From: Candidatus Zixiibacteriota bacterium
GTDB lineage: Bacteria > Zixibacteria > MSB-5A5 > WJJR01
NCBI GenBank assembly: GCA_020058315.1
Contig: JAGVEK010000562.1
Location: 1-5,132 of the forward strand
Direction: 5' to 3'
DNA: 5,132 nucleotides
In this document: positions 1 to 5,132 of the stretch, piece after piece
Layout: every line of letters begins with the position of its first letter
Position numbering within the stretch: the first letter of the stretch is position 1
Program-made: the position numbers and the translations under genes
Notes under the pieces: model-generated
What the model saw: the letters and a program-made list of their open reading frames with translations, nothing else
Told to the model about the DNA's origin: nothing
Database searches by the model: none

Positions 1-35
1 CAACCGCGCAGTACCTCGAGTCGGACACGGAGTAG
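1..35 (+). CDS. C-terminal tail of an upstream gene (partial), possibly an MlaF-type ABC ATPase
   Basis: Read from base 3, this frame gives TAQYLESDTE and then a TAG stop at 33-35. Ten residues are too few for a homology call. The reasons to propose a gene end are the position and the style of the sequence: MCE/MlaD genes usually follow a permease (MlaE) and an ATPase (MlaF), and MlaF-type ATPases often end in a short stretch with an aromatic residue, Leu/Ile and acidic residues, as seen here. A competing reading is the frame starting at base 2, which stays open to a TAA at 179-181, but its translation is rich in Pro, Arg and Gly and resembles no family I know. The identity as MlaF is inference from context only. 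Confidence 0.35.
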   Translation, partial: TAQYLESDTE

Positions 36-211
36 CTGCGCCGCACGTGCCCTCGATTGTGCCTCCTGTCTGCCGACAATTGATAAAGAGCGCAAAAGTC
101 ACCCCGGGAGCCTCCGACAAGATGACCGCCCGCACTGATAAACTGGCACGGGGGACCGGGGCGTTTACGGGGGGGCGATAAGACCAGGAGAGCCAACTGG
201 CCCGACCAACC
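36..211 (+). other. intergenic leader of the MCE gene
   Basis: This is 176 bases between the presumed end of the upstream gene and the ATG of the MCE gene. I see no convincing sigma70 promoter: TTGATA at 80-85 resembles a -35 box, but the bases 17 further on are GC-rich. ATTGT at 56-60 can pair with ACAAT at 76-80, but the stem is short and no T-run follows, so it is not a good terminator. A G-rich stretch occupies the end of the leader and is listed separately. An AGGAG at 186-190 is the only good ribosome-binding-like site, and it lies 21 bases before the ATG, farther than usual. A gap this long is unusual inside an mla operon, so the MCE gene may have its own promoter here. Confidence 0.5.
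150..175 (+). other. putative G-quadruplex motif
   Basis: Three G-runs of 5, 4 and 7 bases lie at 150-154, 158-161 and 169-175. The last run is long enough to supply two G-triplets with a one-base loop. With loops of 3, 7 and 1 bases this fits the usual G3+N1-7 pattern for an intramolecular quadruplex. It sits on the coding strand of the leader, so it would be present in the mRNA, ending 36 bases before the MCE start codon. Folding is a prediction from the pattern. In GC-rich DNA such a match can arise by chance. Confidence 0.3.
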
Positions 212-1114
212 ATGGAAGGTTCCCGCACAGAACTCAAAGTCGGCCTGACGGTCATGATCGCCGTGGCGATCTTCGCCGTCGCTTTCTTCTGGGTCAAGGG
301 CGTGCGACTTCACCGCGACTACTACCGCGTTGATGTCTGGTTTCCCAATGTCGGATCACTGGAAATCGGCGATCCCGTATCGGTGTCCGGCGTGCGGCGC
401 GGGAAGGTCGAAGCGCTTGCACTTGACCGTGGTGGGGTGAAGGTCGGTCTATCATTGGGTAGCGATGTCAGACTGCGTTCAGATGCTGTGTTCACAATCA
501 AGAATGTCGGTCTGATGGGGGAGCGGTTCATCGATGTCGCGACAGGTGCGGCGCCCGATCCGTGGCCGGCCGACTCGATTCCTCACGGCCTCTACGACAC
601 CGGAATCCCCGAAGTCATGGGGCTGATCGGTGGTGTGACCGGCGAGTTGCGCGAACTGGTGACCGCGATTCGATCCTCAATCGGTTCTGACACAACACTG
701 TCGCGTCTGGTGCGCGTCTCCGAAAACCTGGAGCACTTGTCCCAGCAGGTGACGGGCCTGGTTGACGAGCACCGATCCGGACTCACGCAGACGATGGGCA
801 ATCTGAAGTCTGCGTCCCAAGAACTGCGCCGCACGATCGAAGACAACAGCGCGACCGTCGGCCGCACAGTCCACCGTTTCGATTCCGCCGCGACGAAGCT
901 CAACAACTTCGCCGGCCAGTTGGACACGCTGTCGCGAAGCGTCCGTGCGATCGTGGACAGCATCGGTGGAGGCAGCGGCAGCCTCTCGCGTCTGATCAAG
1001 GACGATCAACTGGTCCGCCGCTGGGAATCCGCCGCGAAGGAAATTGATGCCCTTGTTGCGGACATCCGGGCCAACCCGCGGAAGTACCTCAGTGTGCAGG
1101 TGAAATTGTTTTAG
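212..1114 (+). CDS. MCE/MlaD-family lipid-transport protein
   Basis: This is a membrane-anchored periplasmic component of an MCE-type lipid transporter. Such proteins form rings that carry phospholipids between inner and outer membrane, powered by an MlaE-type permease and MlaF-type ATPase. The 300 residues divide into a short N-terminal tail, one membrane anchor (about 9-29), an MCE beta-barrel domain (about 38-112) and a long helical region (about 133-285). The MCE domain shows the typical run of Val and Gly with GDPVSVSGVRRGKV at 53-66 and KNVGLMGERFIDV at 97-109. The C-terminal part ends NPRKYLSVQVKLF, a closing pattern common in this family. E. coli MlaD is about 183 residues, so the helical tail here is longer, as in many non-enterobacterial members. 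ATG 212 is the only ATG before the anchor. The best ribosome-binding-like site (186-190) lies too far upstream for it and would suit a CTG at 197 better. Family assignment is firm; the lipid substrate is unknown. Confidence 0.9.
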   Translation: MEGSRTELKVGLTVMIAVAIFAVAFFWVKGVRLHRDYYRVDVWFPNVGSLEIGDPVSVSGVRRGKVEALALDRGGVKVGLSLGSDVRLRSDAVFTIKNVGLMGERFIDVATGAAPDPWPADSIPHGLYDTGIPEVMGLIGGVTGELRELVTAIRSSIGSDTTLSRLVRVSENLEHLSQQVTGLVDEHRSGLTQTMGNLKSASQELRRTIEDNSATVGRTVHRFDSAATKLNNFAGQLDTLSRSVRAIVDSIGGGSGSLSRLIKDDQLVRRWESAAKEIDALVADIRANPRKYLSVQVKLF

Positions 1115-1137
1115 GCGGTCGCGAACACGACACATCA

Positions 1138-1632
1138 TTATTCGATCAATCCTGCCACGCGCAGCCTCTCGAGCGTTCGCTCCACATGGGTTCCCTTCCA
1201 GTAAATGCGCAGGCATGAGTTGCAGAGCCTGAATTCGGTCTGTGTCTGTTGCACATAAGGCGGGATGCGGTTCCACAGCGTCGATGCTTCAGCCGACTCG
1301 GTGCGCCGATTGCAGATCGTACAACGTGTGAGGAACAGGCCACGTTCGACACCCAGTCCACGGGATTCCAGTACTTCCCGTAATTGAATCAGCGGGTCAG
1401 GCGAAACAAGCAGGACGACCTGCCGCGCCAGAACTTTCGCCGCCAGACGTCTGTCGCACGTCAGAATCACTCGATCTTCTTCGGCAGACTGACGGAGCAG
1501 ATGGGAGTCTGTCCCGGCCTGATTGTGCGCACAATCGAACCCGATGAACCGCAGCCAGCGCGCCAGACGGCCACAGTGGTCATCGCAGATGAACTTGGGT
1601 TCTGTTGACGCTATCGTATCCTCGGAGAACAC
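1138..1632 (-). CDS. Mut7-C RNase domain protein (PIN-like nuclease with zinc ribbon)
   Basis: This is a 164-residue stand-alone member of the Mut7-C family (formerly DUF82), named after the C-terminal domain of the Mut-7 exonuclease and predicted to be an RNase. The N-terminal PIN-like half has the family pattern of Asp17, then GRLARWLRFIGFD at 21-33, Asp42, and RVILTCDRRLA at 54-64 with Asp60 as a likely metal ligand. The C-terminal half is a zinc ribbon: Cys104/Cys107 in CTICN and Cys137/Cys140 in CNSCLRIYWKGTH (137-149), the family's closing motif. No ThiS/MoaD-like domain is fused to it, unlike some relatives. The start is GTG at 1632-1630, the first usable codon after an in-frame TGA; the Shine-Dalgarno is weak. 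A GAGGA at 1623-1619 lies inside this reading, so the true start could be slightly downstream, although no standard start codon follows it before Phe14. The gene converges on the MCE gene with 23 bases between the stops and no visible terminator. Cellular substrate unknown. Confidence 0.88.
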   Translation of the reverse strand: MFSEDTIASTEPKFICDDHCGRLARWLRFIGFDCAHNQAGTDSHLLRQSAEEDRVILTCDRRLAAKVLARQVVLLVSPDPLIQLREVLESRGLGVERGLFLTRCTICNRRTESAEASTLWNRIPPYVQQTQTEFRLCNSCLRIYWKGTHVERTLERLRVAGLIE

Positions 1633-1723
1633 GTCTCACTGCCGCCCGAAAAACAACCAACGATAAGGCGATTCAAGCGTTAAATTGACCTGTTGGCGTT
1701 CATGCAGGCGCTGGGTCGGAAAC
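1633..1723. promoter_or_regulatory. divergent intergenic spacer, Mut7-C gene / ABC exporter operon
   Basis: This 91-base spacer separates two genes transcribed away from each other, so it should hold the promoters of both. It contains the most AT-rich stretch nearby (about 1650-1690). I cannot assign clean boxes. On the + strand TTGACC at 1685-1690 resembles a -35 box, but no -10-like sequence follows at 16-18 bases. On the - strand TTGAAT (1676-1671) resembles a -35 box, but the hexamer at 17 bases is a poor match. The function is inferred from gene orientation, not from motif strength. Confidence 0.35.
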
Positions 1724-3472
1724 ATGTTCAAGAATCTGGACCTCATCAAACCCTATCTCAGACGGTATCGTGGATATCTCTGGTGGGGGTTCGCGGTCAC
1801 GGCGATCTCGAATGGCCTGGCGCTTCTGACCCCGATCGTTCTTCGCTCGGCGATCGACCAGATTGCGGAGTCCAAGGACGCATCGCATCTGTTGCGTGAT
1901 GCGCTGATCATTGTTGGCCTGGCCGCCACCGCGGGCATGTTTCGCTTCTGGATGCGTCGCACCATCATCTGGGCATCCCGCAAAATAGAATACGACCTGC
2001 GCGCTGGCCTGTTCGCACACATTCTCACACTCGATGGCAGCTTCTTCGACAAGACACCGACGGGCGATATCGTCACCCGCGCATCGTCCGACATCGAGCA
2101 GGTGCGCCTGATGGTGGGGCCCGCGGTTATGCAGGGAATGAACACACTGGTTATCGCCGCGGTTGCGGTGCCGATGATGATCGTCCTGGACGCTCACCTT
2201 GCTCTCGTTGTCCTGCTCCCGCTGCCTCTCCTGGCCTTGGTGACACACATGATCGGACAGGTGGCGCACCGCCGATTCATGGCCATCCAAAAGCGTTTCT
2301 CCGAGATGTCGGCTTCTGTGCAAGAGACACTTTCGGGTATCCGGGTGATCAAAACCCATGTTCGCGAAACAGAAAAGGGACGCAGCTTCGGCGACGACAA
2401 CCAGGACTACTTCAAGCTGAACATGGGACTGATCAACATCTCGGCGGGTTTCTACCCATTCCTGGGAATGATCTCTGGCTCGACCATTCTGCTGGTGCTC
2501 TATTTCGGCGGGAAGGGTGTGATCTCCGGGGAGATCGGCCTCGGCACATTCGTGGCGTTCATGATCTACATGGGAATGCTGATCTGGCCGATGATCGCGC
2601 TGGGATGGATCGTGTCTCTGTATCAGCGCGGCACCGCATCGCTGCGCCGTCTGGGGATGATCTTCGAGACCAGGCCCGCTGTGTTCGATCCGCCTTTGCA
2701 TCTCGCCCGGCGCCTCCCGGCGAGCGGTCCATTGGAGCTGCGCAACCTCACATTTCCCTACAATGGCCACGGGCATGCGGCGTTGCGCGACATCTCTTTT
2801 ATAATCGCGCCGGGCGAGACAATCGCAATTGCCGGACCAACCGGCTGCGGGAAGTCGACCATCGGTCACCTTCTCTGGCGTCGTTATGCGGTTCCGGACG
2901 GGATGCTGTTTCTGGATGGCGTTGATGCGAACTCTATTCCCATCCACGCCTGGCGTTCCCAGATTGCGATGGTCCCTCAAGAGCCATTCTTGTTCTCCGA
3001 TTCCCTGCGTGCCAACATCGGTTTCGGTGGCGAAGCCCTTGATGAAGACCGGCTTTCGCAATTGGGAGACTGGGCAGCGTTGAACAAAGACATCGCGGAT
3101 TTTCCACGAGGTTTCGATACGGTTGTCGGTGAACGGGGGATTACACTCTCCGGGGGGCAGAAACAGCGCGCCACGCTGGCACGCGCGCTCGCGTCGCCGG
3201 CTGGAATTCTCGTTTTGGATGACGCATTCAGCGCTGTCGATGCTCAGACAGAAGAAGAGATCCTGCGCCGCCTGAGTGCGCTTTTTGGAGCCAGGATTGT
3301 GATCCTCATCACCCACCGGATTTCGACCCTTCAGCGCGCGGATCGGATTCTTTATCTGGAACAAGGCCGGTTGCTGGACGGCGGTACTCATCACGAGATG
3401 GTGGCCCGGGGCGGCCCCTACGCGCGCTGGGTGGCCCGCGAAGCGCTCAAAGAGAAGCTGGATGAGTTGTAG
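1724..3472 (+). CDS. ABC exporter half-transporter, MdlA/YheI (BmrC)-like, degenerate-site subunit
   Basis: This is a 582-residue exporter half-transporter with fused membrane and ATPase domains in the inner membrane. It probably pairs with the next gene product to export lipids, drugs or peptides; the substrate cannot be read from sequence. Six membrane segments lie at about 20-40, 58-76, 133-156, 158-178, 242-264 and 272-296. The coupling region around 108-124 has SFFDKTPTGDIVTRASSD. In the ATPase domain: Walker A GPTGCGKST (371-379, Lys377), Q-loop Gln419, signature LSGGQ (475-479), Walker B ILVLDD ending Asp499-Asp500, D-loop SAVD, and H-loop His531. Asp500 replaces the usual catalytic Glu, as in MdlA, BmrC and TM287, marking the degenerate-site partner. 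ATG 1724 is preferred because MFKNLDLIKPYLRRYRGY matches the usual short amphipathic start. A TTG at 1685 would add 13 residues unlike the family. The ribosome binding site is weak. Family firm; substrate unknown. Confidence 0.95.
   Translation: MFKNLDLIKPYLRRYRGYLWWGFAVTAISNGLALLTPIVLRSAIDQIAESKDASHLLRDALIIVGLAATAGMFRFWMRRTIIWASRKIEYDLRAGLFAHILTLDGSFFDKTPTGDIVTRASSDIEQVRLMVGPAVMQGMNTLVIAAVAVPMMIVLDAHLALVVLLPLPLLALVTHMIGQVAHRRFMAIQKRFSEMSASVQETLSGIRVIKTHVRETEKGRSFGDDNQDYFKLNMGLINISAGFYPFLGMISGSTILLVLYFGGKGVISGEIGLGTFVAFMIYMGMLIWPMIALGWIVSLYQRGTASLRRLGMIFETRPAVFDPPLHLARRLPASGPLELRNLTFPYNGHGHAALRDISFIIAPGETIAIAGPTGCGKSTIGHLLWRRYAVPDGMLFLDGVDANSIPIHAWRSQIAMVPQEPFLFSDSLRANIGFGGEALDEDRLSQLGDWAALNKDIADFPRGFDTVVGERGITLSGGQKQRATLARALASPAGILVLDDAFSAVDAQTEEEILRRLSALFGARIVILITHRISTLQRADRILYLEQGRLLDGGTHHEMVARGGPYARWVAREALKEKLDEL
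2702..2724 (+). other. GC-rich hairpin inside the coding sequence, at the domain linker
   Basis: CTCGCC at 2702-2707 is the exact reverse complement of GGCGAG at 2719-2724. Inside this 6-bp stem is a C-C mismatch (2708/2718), then two more G-C pairs (2709-2710 with 2716-2717) closing a five-base loop. It encodes residues about 327-334 of the first ABC subunit, the linker between the membrane domain and the ATPase domain. No T-run follows, so it is not an intrinsic terminator. Pairing is seen directly; any role in pausing translation is speculation, and chance is likely enough in sequence this GC-rich. Confidence 0.3.
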
Positions 3473-3475
3473 GAG
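3471..3475 (+). promoter_or_regulatory. ribosome binding site of the second ABC gene, overlapping the stop of the first
   Basis: AGGAG overlaps the last two bases of the TAG stop (3470-3472) of the first ABC gene and sits three bases before the ATG at 3479. This is the strongest Shine-Dalgarno match in the window. A ribosome finishing the first gene would cover the site for the second, which suggests translational coupling and near-equal amounts of two subunits that form a 1:1 dimer. Coupling is inferred from spacing. Confidence 0.75.
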
Positions 3476-3478
3476 AAA

Positions 3479-5132
3479 ATGAGCGAGCCGTTCTTCGAAG
3501 ATGAAGCCCTGGGAAAGGCGTATGACCATCGCCTGATGCGGCGGTTAATGGGGTATCTGCGACCCTACCGGCTCAGCGCGGCCACCGCGATTTTCCTGCT
3601 GCTGTTGCTGGCCGCTCTGCAAGTCGCGGGGCCATGGGTGATGGCACAGGCAATTGATGGTCCGGTGAGGTCTCGCGACCCCGGTGGGCTTGCGTACTGG
3701 ATTGGGATCTATGCGATCGTGCTGGCAGCGACATTCGCTGTTCAGTATGCGCAGACGATCCTGACCCAGTGGATCGGCCAGAAAGCCATGCTCGACCTGC
3801 GATCGCAGGTGTTTGGCCATGTCTTGACCATGGACATGCGCTTCTTCGACCGTAACCCGGTCGGCCGCCTCCTGACGCGGATCACCTCTGATGTCAATTC
3901 TCTCAACGAGTTGTTTGCCTCCGGCGTGGTGACGATTTTCGGCGATGTCTTCACGCTGATCGGCATCATCGCTGCGATGTTGTACCTCAATGCAAAAATG
4001 GCGCTGGTGACTTTCGCGTTATTGCCTGTTCTGGTCGCCGCCACACTGATCTTTAAGACCAGAGTGCGCCATGCCTACAGAGAGGTGCGCCGACTGGTCG
4101 CCCGGATGAATACGTTCTGGCAGGAACACCTCACCGGCATGGCCATTGTGCAGGGCTTCAATCGTGAGGCAGCCACGATGGAGAAACACCAGGTCGAGAA
4201 CGCCGACCTGCGCCAGACCAACTTGCAGTCGATTCTGTACTATGCGGTCTTCTTCCCCGTAATCGAATTGATCGGTGCCATATCCCTCGCGTTGATCGTC
4301 TGGTATGGCGGCGGACGCGTTGTGATCGGCATCATGACCTTCGGAGCACTGACCGCGTTCGTGCAGTACGCCGAGCGGTTCTATTCTCCGATCCGCGATC
4401 TGGCTGAGAAATACAACATCCTGCAGTCGGCCATGGCCTCGTCCGAACGCGTCTTCAAGTTGTTGGACACAAGACCGGGGATCACGATTCCGGCTTCGGC
4501 AGTGACGAGCCGTGCCTCTGCCAGAGCCGGGGAAGTCATCTTTGATCACGTGTGGTTCGCCTATCAGAATGAGGATTGGGTTCTCAAGGATGTGTCGTTC
4601 GCCGTCGCACCGGGTGAAACCGTGGCATTAGTCGGCGCGACTGGTGCGGGCAAGACATCTGTTGCCAATCTCATCACACGTCTGTACGAGTTCCAGAAGG
4701 GCTCGATTCTGGTTGACGGCACGGAGGTCCGGGAGTGGGATCCGCACGATTTGCGCCGGCGGGTGGGAACTGTTTCGCAGGATGTCTTCCTGTTCTCAGG
4801 GACCGTGGCGGACAACATTCGCATGGGCCGCACTGAAATGCCCGATGATGCCATAGTCGAGGCGGCCAGGCGCGTTGGTTTGGCACGCCTGGGTCGCGAC
4901 AATGCCGATGGACTGGCGCGAATTGTGGGCGAGCGCGGGTCCGGCCTCTCGGTCGGCGAGAAGCAGTTGGTCGCATTCGCGCGCGTTGTCGCGGATGACC
5001 CCGGGATTCTCATTCTGGATGAGGCCACGTCGTCGGTGGATCACGAAACCGAAGCGAAGATACAGGCCGCACTGGAGAAGTTGTTTGCCGGCCGGACCAA
5101 CATCGTGATTGCGCACCGTTTGTCCACGATCC
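3479..5132 (+). CDS. ABC exporter half-transporter, MdlB/YheH (BmrD)-like, catalytic subunit (3' partial)
   Basis: This is the second half of the heterodimeric exporter. The frame is open for 551 codons to the window edge and lacks only the C-terminus after the H-loop, so the family's usual length of about 590-620 residues is likely. It starts MSEPFFEDEALGKAYDHRLM, a characteristic opening of this subunit type that supports ATG 3479. Membrane segments lie at about 34-56, 73-93, 148-170, 174-192, 254-276 and 281-299. The first coupling region has RFFDRNPVGRLLTRITSDVN at 121-140. In the ATPase domain: Walker A GATGAGKTS (386-394, Lys392), Q-loop Gln434, signature LSVGE (490-494) in place of LSGGQ, Walker B ILILDE with Asp514 and catalytic Glu515, D-loop SSVD, H-loop His546. 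The pairing of a changed signature with an intact Glu is typical of MdlB-like partners. It follows the first ABC gene by 6 bases and is surely in the same operon. Substrate unknown. Confidence 0.95.
   Translation, partial: MSEPFFEDEALGKAYDHRLMRRLMGYLRPYRLSAATAIFLLLLLAALQVAGPWVMAQAIDGPVRSRDPGGLAYWIGIYAIVLAATFAVQYAQTILTQWIGQKAMLDLRSQVFGHVLTMDMRFFDRNPVGRLLTRITSDVNSLNELFASGVVTIFGDVFTLIGIIAAMLYLNAKMALVTFALLPVLVAATLIFKTRVRHAYREVRRLVARMNTFWQEHLTGMAIVQGFNREAATMEKHQVENADLRQTNLQSILYYAVFFPVIELIGAISLALIVWYGGGRVVIGIMTFGALTAFVQYAERFYSPIRDLAEKYNILQSAMASSERVFKLLDTRPGITIPASAVTSRASARAGEVIFDHVWFAYQNEDWVLKDVSFAVAPGETVALVGATGAGKTSVANLITRLYEFQKGSILVDGTEVREWDPHDLRRRVGTVSQDVFLFSGTVADNIRMGRTEMPDDAIVEAARRVGLARLGRDNADGLARIVGERGSGLSVGEKQLVAFARVVADDPGILILDEATSSVDHETEAKIQAALEKLFAGRTNIVIAHRLSTI

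Noticed and set aside
54..82. inverted repeat ATTGT/ACAAT as a terminator for the upstream gene
   Set aside because: The stem is only 5-7 bp including a G-T pair, with a 15-base loop and no following T-run.
592..999. 135-codon open frame on the - strand inside the MCE gene
   Set aside because: It is Arg/Ser/Pro-rich, lies wholly within a clear MCE protein gene and has no motif of its own.
677..1276. 199-codon open frame on the - strand, spanning the end of the MCE gene and the Mut7-C gene
   Set aside because: It overlaps two well-supported genes, runs through both stop regions and its translation resembles no family.
1384..1608. 74-codon + strand frame opposite the Mut7-C gene
   Set aside because: The opposite strand encodes both Mut7-C motifs across this stretch; this frame has no recognisable content.
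1685..1723. TTG 1685 as start of the first ABC gene
   Set aside because: It would add 13 residues (MTCWRSCRRWVGN) unlike exporter N-termini, has no ribosome binding site, and ATG 1724 gives a typical beginning.
1700..3529. 609-codon open frame on the - strand, opposite the first ABC gene
   Set aside because: It mirrors almost the whole ABC gene. Its translation is rich in Gln, His, Arg and Asp with no hydrophobic cores or known motifs. Long antisense frames of this kind are expected opposite GC-biased genes.
4946..4960. LSVGE as a sign that the second ABC gene is damaged
   Set aside because: The frame is intact, all other motifs are present, and LSVG-type signatures are normal in MdlB/YheH-like subunits.
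4019..5116. several open frames of 70-176 codons on both strands inside the second ABC gene
   Set aside because: All lie inside the + strand frame that carries every ABC motif from Walker A to the H-loop, so they are out-of-frame shadows.

Overview
The window looks like chromosomal DNA from a GC-rich Gram-negative bacterium. Evidence is a strong G/C bias at third codon positions, dense packing of genes, and an MCE/MlaD-family protein, which in diderm bacteria carries lipids between inner and outer membrane. No phage, insertion sequence, CRISPR array, tRNA or rRNA is visible. The phylum cannot be fixed from this sequence. An uncultured diderm lineage is a reasonable guess and nothing more.

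Layout, left to right. (1) The first 35 bases probably hold the last ten codons of an upstream gene. Its place just ahead of an MCE gene would suit an MlaF-type ATPase, but the fragment is too short to prove this. (2) A 176-base leader follows, with a G-rich stretch that fits a G-quadruplex pattern. (3) A complete 300-residue MCE/MlaD-family membrane-anchored protein is encoded on the + strand. (4) Converging on it, 23 bases away, is a 164-residue Mut7-C (PIN-like nuclease plus zinc ribbon) protein on the - strand. (5) A 91-base divergent spacer follows. (6) Two full-size ABC exporter half-transporters lie in tandem on the + strand. The second starts 6 bases after the stop of the first, and its ribosome binding site overlaps that stop. 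It runs off the right edge just after its H-loop, so only the extreme C-terminus is missing.

The two ABC genes almost certainly make one heterodimeric exporter of the MdlA/MdlB (YheI/YheH, BmrC/BmrD) kind. The first has a canonical LSGGQ signature but Asp in place of the catalytic Walker B Glu. The second has the catalytic Glu but a changed signature, LSVGE. In the head-to-tail nucleotide sandwich both changes fall on the same composite site, giving one degenerate and one consensus ATPase site. The MCE protein would act in a separate lipid-transport complex with permease and ATPase partners, probably encoded just left of the window. The window is mostly ordinary housekeeping and transport sequence. 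I found no convincing undescribed system; the notable points are the asymmetric ATPase sites, an uncertain start for the MCE gene, and two possible nucleic-acid structures.
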